The notes: a model not told the origin generated them from the letters alone. DNA of 64,000 nt from JBBIQS01 sp037442205 (GCA_037442205.1 JBBIQS010000031.1:16613-80612); one strand, 5' to 3'. Shown: positions 26,024-34,518, numbered from the stretch's first letter. Program-made: numbers and translations.

Positions 26024-26059
26024 GAACGCGCCCGGGGACTTCCCCGGGCGCGTTCTTTT
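26024..26059 (+). terminator. Strong intrinsic terminator of the tusA-mnmA-like operon
   Basis: A perfect 14-bp stem, GAACGCGCCCGGGG (26024-26037) and CCCCGGGCGCGTTC (26042-26055), with a 4-nt loop, runs into TTTT. It lies between the sulfur-transfer operon and the convergent lectin-like gene, so it may also end transcripts from the other side, although the T-run favours the plus strand. Confidence 0.9.
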
Positions 26060-26075
26060 GGTGTGCCGGCCGATG

Positions 26076-27692
26076 CTACTGGTCCACCCAGGCCAGCCAG
26101 TTGATGCGGGTGGCGGCGGTCCCGCCTCCGGCGGTGTCGGTGTAGTGGTAGTAGACGAAGCCGGTCGCCGAGGGGCCGTTGGTGATGTCGCGCACGCTGG
26201 TGGCCGCGCCGCCTTCGATCGTCAGCTGCAGGGTGGCCGGCATCTTGGCCAACTGCGCGGGGAAGGTGACGGTGCCGGTCTCGGCGGTCACCTGGGCGGC
26301 GCCGGCGAAGAGCAGCCGAGTGCCCAGGACGATCGGATCGCTCGCCGAGGGCTCGACGGCAACCCAGTGAATCCGATCGGCCACGTAGGGGTTGCCTTGG
26401 TGCGTGGTGGAGATCGTGACGCCGGCCGTGTTCATGCTCACGATCTTGGCAGTGGTCGGCCCGGAGTTGTCGTAGCTCTCGTCCACGGTGGCGTAGACGA
26501 CGGGGGTGGCGCCGAAGGTCTGCGGAAAGTTGATCATGCAGCTCGAGCAGTTAGCGGCCCTGGAGTCGAAGACCCCGGCCATGATCTTGCGGCTGGCGCC
26601 GCTGCGGGTCGGCACGGTGAACGCCCCCTGCTCCATCGCCAGCCAGTGGACGCCCTCGGCGGCGGTGTCAGTGGTGTACACCCAGCACCACCAGCCGGCC
26701 TGCGACAGCCCGGTGGTCACCAGCCGGCAGCGGGTCACTCCGTTGTTGCTGGGCACGTGCGGAGTGAGCAGCACCGCCGGCTGCGCGGCGAATTGCAGCG
26801 GGAAGGTCGCCTGGCCGGAGTAGAGGCCGGTGGATCGGCCCGCGCCAGTGCCGCCGACGATCACCGGGATCGCGGCGCTCTCGCCGACCTTCACCCGGTT
26901 GACCGGGCCGCCCACCGTCAGCGAGGTCCCCACCGCGCCGGTTCCGCTGACGTTGAAGGACGCGGTCTGGGCGGCGGTGCCGTTCTGGACGTAGTTGCCG
27001 CTGCCCGGCTTGGGGTCGCGGGCGTCGCTCAGGCGCGCGTCGCCGGAGTCAACCTTGGCCGAGAAGGCGAGGAAGTCGGCCGAGGACAGGTAGCCGTCGG
27101 CGGAGTTGCCCGCCTTGCCGATGGCCAGCGCCGAGCCCGGAGTGCCGTTGCCGGTCAGCGGCGCCTGCACGCTGACGCTGGTCAGCCCGTCGTCGATGCC
27201 GTCGGCGAACCCGGCGGGGATTCCGGTGAGCTTGCTCCAGTCCAGCTGGGCGTTGAGCTTTCCTCCGGTGTCGAAGAGCGGGGTCCCGGCGACGGTGATG
27301 CTGGTGGCCTCCACCTTGCCGGCGACGCTGTTGGCCTGCGCCGCCACCAGCGCGAACGGGACCGCGGCGATCTGCTGCCGCGGAGCGAGCGCCGTGCCGC
27401 CGACCTCGATCTCCAGGTACCGATTCGGCCCGGCGAACAGATTGCTCGGGAAGGCGGTCACCGAGCCCAACTGCGTGGCGTAGTAGCCGTCGGAGAGGGC
27501 CAGGCTCTGGGCTTCGGTCCACAGCGCGCTGCCGCCGTTGCCGGCGTCGTAGATCGAGAACTTGATGGCGACGGAGCCGGACTCCGGCGAGCCGTCGGAC
27601 TTGAGCAGGCGACCCTGGTATCCGACCAGCTGCGGGACCTGGGCCAAGGCCAGCGAGGGCAAGGCCGCCAACATGACTGCGAGTAGACGCAT
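26076..27692 (-). CDS. Secreted protein with tandem H-type-lectin-like repeats
   Basis: From ATG 27692 (a GGAG lies upstream) a 538-residue protein begins with a Sec signal, MRLLAVMLAALPSLALAQ, cleaved near residue 18. The N-terminal half (about 19-240) has the VGYQGRLLKSDGSPESG module seen at the front of many secreted surface or tail-fibre-like proteins in Deltaproteobacteria. The C-terminal half holds three ~90-residue repeats, each with an F-P-x-x-F/L-x-x-x-P strand and ending in VHWLAxE, IHWVAVE or INWLAWV, a pattern like H-type lectin domains that bind carbohydrate. A surface or secreted adhesin is a reasonable inference. It is convergent with the sulfur operon. Confidence 0.75.
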   Translation of the reverse strand: MRLLAVMLAALPSLALAQVPQLVGYQGRLLKSDGSPESGSVAIKFSIYDAGNGGSALWTEAQSLALSDGYYATQLGSVTAFPSNLFAGPNRYLEIEVGGTALAPRQQIAAVPFALVAAQANSVAGKVEATSITVAGTPLFDTGGKLNAQLDWSKLTGIPAGFADGIDDGLTSVSVQAPLTGNGTPGSALAIGKAGNSADGYLSSADFLAFSAKVDSGDARLSDARDPKPGSGNYVQNGTAAQTASFNVSGTGAVGTSLTVGGPVNRVKVGESAAIPVIVGGTGAGRSTGLYSGQATFPLQFAAQPAVLLTPHVPSNNGVTRCRLVTTGLSQAGWWCWVYTTDTAAEGVHWLAMEQGAFTVPTRSGASRKIMAGVFDSRAANCSSCMINFPQTFGATPVVYATVDESYDNSGPTTAKIVSMNTAGVTISTTHQGNPYVADRIHWVAVEPSASDPIVLGTRLLFAGAAQVTAETGTVTFPAQLAKMPATLQLTIEGGAATSVRDITNGPSATGFVYYHYTDTAGGGTAATRINWLAWVDQ

Positions 27693-27860
27693 GAGAGGTG
27701 TCTCCGGGAGGTGGGGAGCGACGCCCAATCATACCGAGCACGCCAGGGCATCCGGCAAGGGGCCTGGCGCTCGGGCGGAATCACGGCCGGTGCTCGTAGA
27801 GGCTTGCGCGCACGCTGGCCCGGCGGCTCCGCAATCGCGGTTCTGAGGAATCGCGGTTCC

Positions 27861-28059
27861 GAGCCCCGCGGGTGAGCAGAGGGCGGGCGTTCAGCCCTCC
27901 GCAGCTCCCGTGGTTTCGCGCACGGCGCAGACGAGCGCCCGCCTCCGTCGATGAGCGGTGAGCCCGCAGTCCGGCGACTGCGCCACGGCCACGGAAGCCA
28001 CGGCGTTTCCCTGAGCTGCGCGGGGCCCGACGTGCGCTCCTTGCTGACGCGCGGGGCTC
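27861..28059. mobile_element. MITE-like palindromic element, copy M1
   Basis: The 199-nt element has terminal inverted repeats of roughly 48 nt, starting GAGCCCCGCG and ending CGCGGGGCTC. Its right end (reverse-complemented) matches the left end of copy M2 at 33056 over about 50 nt with few changes, which shows a dispersed family. There is no reading frame for a transposase. It fills most of the space between the lectin-like gene and the PilZ gene, and its right edge overlaps the TGA stop of the latter. Just upstream, AATCGCGGTTC occurs twice as a 16-nt direct repeat (about 27833-27863). Confidence 0.6.
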
Positions 28060-28945
28060 ACGCCCAGAACATCGGCTCCCGCTGGTGGGTGAAGGCGTGC
28101 AGGGCCTGCTTCGACTCCTGCTGCATCTCCAGGAACTCGATGCCCATCCCCGGGAAGACGTCGGGGGTGGCGTCGTTGTACTCGCGGTGCCAGCGCACCA
28201 CTCCCTTGGCCTCGACCCGCTTGCCACCCACCGAGAATGACAGATCGACCTCGGTGCCGGCGTCCAGCAGGTTGCAGGTGGCCACGAAGATCCCGCCGTC
28301 CGAAAGGTCGGAGCTGAAGCCCTGGTAGAGGTTGCTGTCGGTGTGCAGGTCGACCTCGGTCTGCACCGCGACTCGCTCGCACTTGCGCTTCTGGGTGTAG
28401 TCCGTCCTCGGCGCCGGCTTCGGCGCCGCCACCCGCGGAGCCTGCGCCCGCGCCGGCGAGGGAACCACCGCGGAATTGGCCGCCGCGGCGGTCGCCGCCA
28501 ACTCCTCGGCCTTGGCCCTGATCGCCGGGATCAGCTGCGCCGCCTGGGCCACCGCCGCCTCGGCCGCGGCCACCAGCTTGTCCCGCCGCTCGACCAACGC
28601 GTGCTCGGCCTCGAGCGCCGCCCGCCGCGCCTGCACCGCCTCCAGCCGGGCCTCGGTCGCCTTCTCTCGCTCCGGCGCCGCCGCCAGCTCGAGCTGCAGC
28701 TTCGGCAGCTTCCCCATCGCCTCCACCGCCATGCCCCCGGCCCGGGACTTGGTCAGCTCCAGCAGCTGGGCCCGGTGCGCCTCCAGCGCCTGCAGCGCCG
28801 CGTCCGCCTGGCGCTCGGCCTGGACCAGCCGCGCGGCGATCTGCGCCTCCTCCTGCTCGAGGACCGCCTCCTCGTGCGCCAAAGCCGTCAGATCGATCTT
28901 GCGGGTGCTGCTGCGCTTGGCGGAACCGAGCTTGATCGCGAGCAC
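28058..28945 (-). CDS. Coiled-coil protein with C-terminal PilZ-like domain
   Basis: GTG 28945 is taken as the start because GGAGGG lies 4-5 nt upstream; a GTG at 28975 would add ten residues. The 295-residue product has a long Ala/Glu/Arg-rich coiled coil (about 20-165), a Pro/Ala linker, then a PilZ-type domain of the Myxococcus paralogous kind: RKCERVAVQTEVDL, the DLSDGGIFV strand and GMGIEF. This domain family occurs in many copies in myxobacteria; some members bind cyclic di-GMP, but the canonical RxxxR is only partly visible here (KRKCER). A cytoplasmic motility or signalling role is inferred. Its stop codon lies at the edge of the M1 repeat. Confidence 0.85.
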   Translation of the reverse strand: MLAIKLGSAKRSSTRKIDLTALAHEEAVLEQEEAQIAARLVQAERQADAALQALEAHRAQLLELTKSRAGGMAVEAMGKLPKLQLELAAAPEREKATEARLEAVQARRAALEAEHALVERRDKLVAAAEAAVAQAAQLIPAIRAKAEELAATAAAANSAVVPSPARAQAPRVAAPKPAPRTDYTQKRKCERVAVQTEVDLHTDSNLYQGFSSDLSDGGIFVATCNLLDAGTEVDLSFSVGGKRVEAKGVVRWHREYNDATPDVFPGMGIEFLEMQQESKQALHAFTHQREPMFWA

Positions 28946-29096
28946 GAGGCCCTCCGGGGTAAGGTCCGGCTGCACGCTCGATGCACGGGCCTTGCCACGC
29001 GGTCAGAGGCAAAATCGCCCGTCGTTTCGCGGACTCAGCCTGGGTCGCCGCCGACCGCCGGGTATGGGGCGCCTCAGGTTCGCGGCCGACCGGCGC

Positions 29097-30551
29097 TCAC
29101 TCCACCAGCGCCCGGGCCACGTCCTCGCGCAGCAGCGGCATCACCCCGCCGCCCAGCGCCAGGTTGACCACCGGCGAGCTGAGGCTCGCCCGGCAGGCGC
29201 CTCCCCAGTGCGGGCCCTCCAGCCCCACGCTGGCGAAGGCCGAGAAGTCGAAGAACCCGGTGCCGGTGCGCAGCTCGCCGTTGGCGTCGCAGTACTGCAG
29301 GTCGCGCCGCGGGCAGTCCACGTACTGCTGGACCACGTACCCGCCCGCCTTGTCGCCGACGGCGCGCTCCACCAGCTGCTTCCAGTCGAGGTCGGCGCCG
29401 AAGACCCGGCGGATCTGCGCCCGTACCTCGACCTCGGCGAGGAAGGGACCGACGAAGATCGCCCCGCCGCCGCGATCCCAGGCGCGCTTGAGGACGAGCT
29501 GGTCGGGGTGGGCGGCGACGAAGGCCGGCAGGTCGGGGATGCGAGTGCCGTCGGGGCCGAACGCCGGGCCGGGGACGAGCCGGCGGGTCCAGGCCAGCGC
29601 GCTGCGCGCCAGCTCGACCTCTTCCGGCGCCAGCCCGTAGCTCCTGGCCAGGGCCGGGTCGCTCCCGGCGGCGGAGAGCTCGGCGAAGGTGGCCTTGGAC
29701 TCGAGGTGCGGATCGAGCGGATTGAAGACCATGAACCGCGACGGCTCGGCGAGGACCTTGGCCAGGGCACTGCCTTCCTCGAGCAGGCTGCCGGGCACGT
29801 GGCGGTAGAGGATGTCCACCCGCCGGCCGTTGGCGCGGATCTCGTCGCCGTCGAGAGACAGGTCGTCGGGGGACGCCAGGTAGGCCGGGTGGCCGAGGGT
29901 GGTGAAGGCCTGGGCCAGGTAGGCCAGCTCGGTGAGGTGCGGGTCGTTGCGGCGGCCGACCAGGGCCACGCTGGGGGTCGGGCGGGCGCCGCCGCGGTCC
30001 TGGTACCAGAGCACCAGGGCGTTGAGCAGGGCCTGGGCGTTGGAGCCGTTCTTGGAGATGAGCTTGGCGATGTTGCGGGCGGCTTCGTTGCGCTCGTGGC
30101 CCAGGGCGCGGATGAAGGACTGGGCGGCGATGTCCGAGTAGCCGACCAGCGAGGGCAAGGCGGCGTTGAGCTCGAGGGCCTTGAGCCGGCCCTGGGTTTC
30201 CTCGAGGAAGTCGACGCGCGACACCGCCAGCCGGTGGATGTCGGGCCAGGTGGCCTCGATGATCCGGCGCTCCAGCGGGGCCAGCGGGTCGAGGAGGATG
30301 CCGCGGCGGTCGGAGGCGAGCAGGGCGCGGGCCACCTTGAAGGCGGCGGTGCCGATGCGCCCGGCGAGGCGGGTGCGGGCGGCGAGGTCGGCGGCGCGAA
30401 CCACGGTGGGCGAGAGCACCGCCGGGATCGGGGTCGGGCTGCCGTCGTCGCGGGTGATGGCCAGCCCCAGGGCGAACACCAGATCTGAGTAGACCGGGGC
30501 GATGCGGGCCAGCTTCTGCGGCTCGATTCGGGAGAGGTCGGCGAGGCTCAT
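29097..30551 (-). CDS. ATP-grasp-like protein (circularly permuted type)
   Basis: A 484-residue cytoplasmic protein from ATG 30551. An N-terminal part includes LELNAALPSLVGYSDIAAQ, like the E-x-N-x-x-P strand of circularly permuted ATP-grasp proteins. The C-terminal part has DQLVLKRAWDRGGGAIFVG, a Lys plus Gly-rich loop expected for ATP binding, and GGYVVQQYVDCP, similar to the adenine-contacting strand. Such enzymes join a carboxylate to an amine or thiol using ATP, for example in glutathionylspermidine synthase. The substrate cannot be inferred from neighbours, and no amidase domain is attached. An ADP-forming ligase is my best reading; moderate certainty. Confidence 0.65.
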   Translation of the reverse strand: MSLADLSRIEPQKLARIAPVYSDLVFALGLAITRDDGSPTPIPAVLSPTVVRAADLAARTRLAGRIGTAAFKVARALLASDRRGILLDPLAPLERRIIEATWPDIHRLAVSRVDFLEETQGRLKALELNAALPSLVGYSDIAAQSFIRALGHERNEAARNIAKLISKNGSNAQALLNALVLWYQDRGGARPTPSVALVGRRNDPHLTELAYLAQAFTTLGHPAYLASPDDLSLDGDEIRANGRRVDILYRHVPGSLLEEGSALAKVLAEPSRFMVFNPLDPHLESKATFAELSAAGSDPALARSYGLAPEEVELARSALAWTRRLVPGPAFGPDGTRIPDLPAFVAAHPDQLVLKRAWDRGGGAIFVGPFLAEVEVRAQIRRVFGADLDWKQLVERAVGDKAGGYVVQQYVDCPRRDLQYCDANGELRTGTGFFDFSAFASVGLEGPHWGGACRASLSSPVVNLALGGGVMPLLREDVARALVE

Positions 30552-30705
30552 GGATCGATTTGTACCGCGCTTCCGGGCTCGGGCGACAGCCAGCGGGGGT
30601 GGAATAGGTTTCGGTTGCACAGCGTGCCAGGGTCAGGTGTAGATAGGTCGCCCCTGCCGGAAGGGGACCGAGGACCTTTCGATCCTCATTTCTCGGAGGA
30701 AATCC

Positions 30706-31257
30706 ATGAATCGCGTCTATTTGGCCGTCGTCGTCGCGCTGTCGCTGTCCGCCTGTGGCTCTGCCATCACGTCCAAGCAGGACGCCGCCAACGCCATGCA
30801 GCGGCTGGGCAGCGCCGCCAGCTCGGTGGACAACGGCTCCGGGGGCGGCTCGGGCTTCAGCGCCGGGGGCACGGTCCAAGGCAAGAAGGGGACCGCCACC
30901 GTCAGCATGAATGCCTCCGTCTCCGGGGGCAGCACCGCGGCCGGCTACGACATCGCCTTCCACGGCTACTCGGCCGACGGGAACAACACCTACGACGGCA
31001 CCCTGACTGTCTCCACCTCGGTCAACGTCGGGACCAACGGCGTCCAGGTGCTCTACAAGATGAAGGGCAACGTCACCTCCAGCGGCGAGTACAACTCGAC
31101 CATGGTGGTGGACATCACCGAGACCGCCTCGGTCACCAGCTTCTCCGACCACAGCGGCGGCCAGGTCAACGTCACCCTCGACGGCTTCGTCACCGCCGAC
31201 GGCTCGACCTACACCTGGAACAACGAGGCGGTGACCGTCACCGCCTCCAAGTCCTAG
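30706..31257 (+). CDS. Secreted lipoprotein, beta-rich, unknown function
   Basis: A 183-residue protein with GGAGG 7 nt before ATG 30706. The signal is MNRVYLAVVVALSLSACGS with lipobox Cys17. After a short Ala/Gln/Ser helix and a Gly/Ser linker come Thr/Val/Gly-rich alternating strands (GTLTVS, YDIAFHGYSADG, VTLDGFVTADGSTYTW). The organisation is the same as that of the lipoprotein at 17814-18425, suggesting distant paralogues. An intrinsic terminator follows 30 nt after the stop, so it is probably a single-gene transcript. No known family recognised. Confidence 0.8.
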   Translation: MNRVYLAVVVALSLSACGSAITSKQDAANAMQRLGSAASSVDNGSGGGSGFSAGGTVQGKKGTATVSMNASVSGGSTAAGYDIAFHGYSADGNNTYDGTLTVSTSVNVGTNGVQVLYKMKGNVTSSGEYNSTMVVDITETASVTSFSDHSGGQVNVTLDGFVTADGSTYTWNNEAVTVTASKS

Positions 31258-31287
31258 GCGGGCAGCCGCAGGACAGATCGCAACTGC

Positions 31288-31327
31288 GGGCGATCCGGCT
31301 TCGGCTGGATCGCCCGTCTCCTTTTTT
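31288..31327 (+). terminator. Intrinsic terminator after the lipoprotein gene
   Basis: GGGCGATCC (31288-31296) pairs with GGATCGCCC across a ten-nt loop, followed by GTCTCC and six T residues (31322-31327). It separates the lipoprotein gene from the ThDP enzyme gene downstream. Confidence 0.85.
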
Positions 31328-31379
31328 GCAGCGCCGCGGACCGGGCATTCCTAACCTCAGGCACGCCAAGGAGGGAGCG

Positions 31380-33023
31380 ATGCTCACCGGTGCCCAGCTG
31401 ATCGCCAAGATGCTCAAGGCCGAGGGGGTGGCCCACGCCTTCACGCTGTCCGGGCTGCACATCGCGCCGCTGTACGCCGCCTGCCTCGAGGAGGGCATCC
31501 AGCTCATCGACACCCGGCATGAGCAGGCGGCCGGGCATGCCGCCGACGCCTACGCCCGGCTGCGGCGCGGGGTGGGGGTGGCGATCGTCACCGCCGGCCC
31601 CGGGGTCACCGACGCGCTGACCGCGGTGGCCAACGCCTACAGCGCCAACGTGCCGCTGCTGCTGTTGGGCGGCGCGGCGCCGTCCTTCAACCAGGGCCGC
31701 GGGGCGCTGCAGGAGATCGAGCAGGTCGATCTCTTTCATCGGATCACCAAGTGGTCGGAGCGGATTCCCTCTCCGGACCGGGCGCCGCTGTACGTGGCCA
31801 AGGCGCTGCGGATGGCGCTCACCGGCCGGCCGGGGCCGGTGTTCCTGGAGTGCCCGTGGGACATGCTCTCCAACGGCGCCGCCGACGAGGTGGTCCCGCC
31901 GGCGCGCGGCTACCGGGCGACGGTCGGCTCTCCCGGCGATGCCAAGGCGGTGGAGCGGGCCATCGCGCTGCTGCGGTCGGCCGAGCGGCCGGCGGTGATC
32001 GCCGGTTCGAGCGTCTGGTGGGACGACGCCGCCGATCTCCTGGCCCGCCTGAGCGAGAAGGCCCAGCTGCCGACCTTCCTCAACGGCGCCGGGCGCGGCT
32101 GCCTGCCGTCGGACCATCCGCTGTTCTTCCAGAGCGCGCGCAGGGAGGTCCTGGGCAAGGCCGATGTGGTGCTGGTGATCGGAACGCCCTTCGACTTCCG
32201 CCTCAACTACGGCGCCGAGCCGACCTTCGGCGCCGAGGCCAAGATCGTCCAGGTGGACATCGACCCCACCGAGATCGGGCGCAACCGCTCGGTAGAGGTG
32301 GGGATCGTCGGCGACTCGCGCTCGGTGCTCGGGCAGCTGCTCGACGGCTGGGGCGCGCCGATCCAGCGCAACAGCTACCTGGCGGCGGTGCGCGAGGTGG
32401 AGAAGGGGAAGAAGGAGGCGCAGCGGATCTTTGAGAAGAGCGATCAGGTGCCGCTGCACCACTTCCGCGTCGCGCGGGAGATGAACGACGTCGCCAACCA
32501 GGGCGATCCGATGTGGGTCGCCGACGGCGGCAACTGGGTGGCCATCGCCGCCAAGGTGGTCGAGCTCAAGTCGCCGGGCCGCTGGCTCGATCCCGGGCCG
32601 CTGGGCTGCCTGGGCGTGGGGGCGCCGTTCGCCATCGCCAGCAAGCTGCTGCATCCCAAGCGCACGACCTGGATCATCCAGGGCGACGGGTCGTTCGGGC
32701 TGAACGGCTTCGACTACGAGACCATGCTGCGCTTCAAGCTGCCGTGCGTGATCGTGGTGGGCAACGACGCGGCCTGGGGGCAGATCCGCCTGCCGCAGGT
32801 GCAGATGTACGGCCCCGAGATGTCGCCGGCGACGCAGCTGGCGCCGACCCGCTACGACCGGATCGTCGAGGCGATGGGCGGGGTGGGCTTCCACGTCACC
32901 GAGCCCAAGCAGCTGCGGCCGGCGCTGGAGAAGGCGGCGGCCAGCGGGACGGTGGCCTGCGTCAACGTGATGCTCGATCCCGAGGCGCCGGCGGCGTCGG
33001 GGGCGCAGGGGTACGCGGTCTAG
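31380..33023 (+). CDS. Thiamine-diphosphate-dependent enzyme (acetolactate synthase / 2-hydroxyacyl-CoA lyase type)
   Basis: A 547-residue protein from ATG 31380, with GAGGGAG in front. It has the three-domain layout of the POX/AHAS family: PYR domain with the catalytic Glu48 in DTRHEQAAGHAADAYAR, a central domain (about 190-330), and the PP domain with the ThDP/Mg motif GDGSFGLNG (435-443) continuing to VVGNDAAW. Members either join pyruvate units or cleave 2-hydroxyacyl-CoA or oxalyl-CoA. No regulatory subunit (ilvN) is adjacent, so it is probably not the biosynthetic acetolactate synthase. A TAACCT (31352-31357) is a possible -10. Confidence 0.85.
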   Translation: MLTGAQLIAKMLKAEGVAHAFTLSGLHIAPLYAACLEEGIQLIDTRHEQAAGHAADAYARLRRGVGVAIVTAGPGVTDALTAVANAYSANVPLLLLGGAAPSFNQGRGALQEIEQVDLFHRITKWSERIPSPDRAPLYVAKALRMALTGRPGPVFLECPWDMLSNGAADEVVPPARGYRATVGSPGDAKAVERAIALLRSAERPAVIAGSSVWWDDAADLLARLSEKAQLPTFLNGAGRGCLPSDHPLFFQSARREVLGKADVVLVIGTPFDFRLNYGAEPTFGAEAKIVQVDIDPTEIGRNRSVEVGIVGDSRSVLGQLLDGWGAPIQRNSYLAAVREVEKGKKEAQRIFEKSDQVPLHHFRVAREMNDVANQGDPMWVADGGNWVAIAAKVVELKSPGRWLDPGPLGCLGVGAPFAIASKLLHPKRTTWIIQGDGSFGLNGFDYETMLRFKLPCVIVVGNDAAWGQIRLPQVQMYGPEMSPATQLAPTRYDRIVEAMGGVGFHVTEPKQLRPALEKAAASGTVACVNVMLDPEAPAASGAQGYAV

Positions 33024-33055
33024 CGAGGGAATTGAGCCAGCTTCCAGCGCGAAGA

Positions 33056-33200
33056 GAGCCCCGCGCGTCAGCAAGGGGCGGACGTTCAGCCCTGCGCAGC
33101 TCAGGGACATTCTTGGCGATTGGCCGCGCAGACCGGTGCCCGGACCCGAGCGGTCACTGCCCGGGGCACCACGCCCGCCCCTTGCTAACGCGCGGGGCTC
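33056..33200. mobile_element. MITE-like palindromic element, copy M2
   Basis: A 145-nt element bounded by nearly perfect 26-bp inverted repeats: left arm 33056-33081 (GAGCCCCGCGCGTCAGCAAG...) and right arm 33175-33200, with one mismatch. It lies in the 233-nt spacer between two convergent genes and encodes nothing. The left 50 nt match the right end of M1 at 28 kb in inverted orientation. The ends and the absence of a reading frame fit a non-autonomous element or a large REP/BIME-type repeat. The transposase that would act on it is not in this window. Confidence 0.65.
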
Positions 33201-33256
33201 CCGACGCGCGGGTGTCTAAGGCGCTGGGCTGGGATCCTGAAATCGAGGCGGAAGGG

Positions 33257-33547
33257 CTACCGCTTCTTCCCCGCCGGCAGCAGCGCCCGCGCCGCCTGGA
33301 CCGCCAGGCTGGGCACCTTGAGCATCGAGCGGGCGAGCGAGAAGGCCAGCTCCACCGGGCTACCGCCCTTGGCCTCGATGCCGACTTTCTGGCCGAGCGC
33401 CATGTCCTCCAGCGCTCCGCGGGCGATGGTGGTCCGGCCGTCGGAGCGGATCTCGATCACCATCCGCGCCACCACCGGGGGCTCGCTGGAGACCTCGGGA
33501 ATCTGCTGCTCGGCCTTCTTTGGAAGCTTGGCGCCGCCGTCGTCCAT
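33257..33547 (-). CDS. Small basic protein, unknown function
   Basis: A 96-residue product read from ATG 33547, 42 nt after the stop of the OmpA-like gene on the same strand. The middle (about 25-55) has beta character (VVARMVIEIRSDGRTTIARG) and the C-terminal part an amphipathic helix (ELAFSLARSMLKVPSLAVQAA) ending in a basic tail. There is no signal peptide. TATCCT ends 7 nt before the ATG, with no SD. Codon use matches the neighbours. I do not recognise a family. Confidence 0.6.
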   Translation of the reverse strand: MDDGGAKLPKKAEQQIPEVSSEPPVVARMVIEIRSDGRTTIARGALEDMALGQKVGIEAKGGSPVELAFSLARSMLKVPSLAVQAARALLPAGKKR

Positions 33548-33554
33548 GAGGCGA

Positions 33555-33560
33555 AGGATA
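33555..33560 (-). promoter_or_regulatory. Candidate -10 element, leaderless start
   Basis: Minus-strand TATCCT lies 7 nt before the ATG at 33547 and no SD is present. It would allow this small gene to be transcribed independently of the OmpA-like gene in front of it. Confidence 0.3.
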
Positions 33561-33589
33561 GCCTCCCGCGCATCCGCGCGCGGGGAAGA

Positions 33590-34510
33590 TTACGGGCGCT
33601 TCTTGCCCTTGCCGCCCTTGGCCGGCTTGGCGTCCTTGGCAACCGCCTTGGCGGCCTTCGGGTCGGGCTTGGCGCCTTTAGCCTCGGGCGGGGCGGGCAG
33701 GGTGCCCGGCTTGGCGTCCAGCGCCGGGGTCAGCAGGATCTCGATCCGCCGGTTGCGGGCCCGCCCGGCGGCGTTGGCGTTGTCGGCCACCGGGTGATGC
33801 TCGCCATAGCCGGCGGCCAGCAGCCGCTTGGCCGGGACCTTGGCCTCCTCGGCCAGGTAGCGCACCACGTTGACCGCCCGCGCCGCCGACAGCTCCCAGT
33901 TGGTCGGGAAGGTCTCCTTGAGCTGCTTGTCGGCGATCGGTGAGTCGTCGGTGTGGCCCGAGACCTGGATCTGCTTGTCCTGGATGGTCGCCAGGATCGC
34001 GCCCACCTTCCCCAGCACCTCCTTGCCGCGGTCGGAGAGGTCGGCCTTGCCCGAGTCGAAGAGGATCTTGTCCACCAGGTCGACCTGCAGCCGGCCGCCG
34101 GACTGGCTGACGCGGATCTCGCCCTTCTTGATCTCGGCGGTGAGCTTGTCCTCGAGCGAGTCGTAGGTGCTCTTGAGCTTGGCCAGCTCGCCCTCCCTCT
34201 CCTTGACCGTCGAGTCGAGCTCGTCGACCCGGGCCCGAAGCAGGCCGGCTTCGCTCTCCACCGAGGCCAGCTTGGCGATCAGGTCGTTCTTGGCGTTTTC
34301 GCCCGCCAGGGCCTGCTGCGAGGTTTCGGCCAGCGCCTTCTGCGCCTGCGCGGTGGCGACCTTCTCCGCCTCCAGCGCCTGCCACAGGAACCAGCCGCCC
34401 GCTCCCGCTCCCGCGAGGACCAACACCAGCAGCAGCCAGGGCATCACGCCCCCGCGCCGCGGCTTGACGGCGCTCAGCTCTTGTTCGGTCAGCCCCATGT
34501 CGTCGCTCAT
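33590..34510 (-). CDS. OmpA/MotB-family protein with N-terminal membrane anchor
   Basis: A 306-residue protein from ATG 34510. One transmembrane helix (about 24-42, MPWLLLVLVLAGAGAGGWF) is followed by a periplasmic coiled coil (about 45-120) and an OmpA/MotB peptidoglycan-binding domain (about 130-255): ILFDSGKADLSDRGKEVL, the VSGHTDDSP loop, and the NWELSAARAVNVVRYL and GYGEHHPVADN motifs that contact diaminopimelate. The last 45 residues are a Lys/Ala/Pro tail. The helix is an anchor, not a cleaved signal, as in MotB-like proteins, but no MotA partner is adjacent; a structural link between inner membrane and cell wall is likely. Confidence 0.88.
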   Translation of the reverse strand: MSDDMGLTEQELSAVKPRRGGVMPWLLLVLVLAGAGAGGWFLWQALEAEKVATAQAQKALAETSQQALAGENAKNDLIAKLASVESEAGLLRARVDELDSTVKEREGELAKLKSTYDSLEDKLTAEIKKGEIRVSQSGGRLQVDLVDKILFDSGKADLSDRGKEVLGKVGAILATIQDKQIQVSGHTDDSPIADKQLKETFPTNWELSAARAVNVVRYLAEEAKVPAKRLLAAGYGEHHPVADNANAAGRARNRRIEILLTPALDAKPGTLPAPPEAKGAKPDPKAAKAVAKDAKPAKGGKGKKRP

Positions 34511-34518
34511 GGCCCTGT

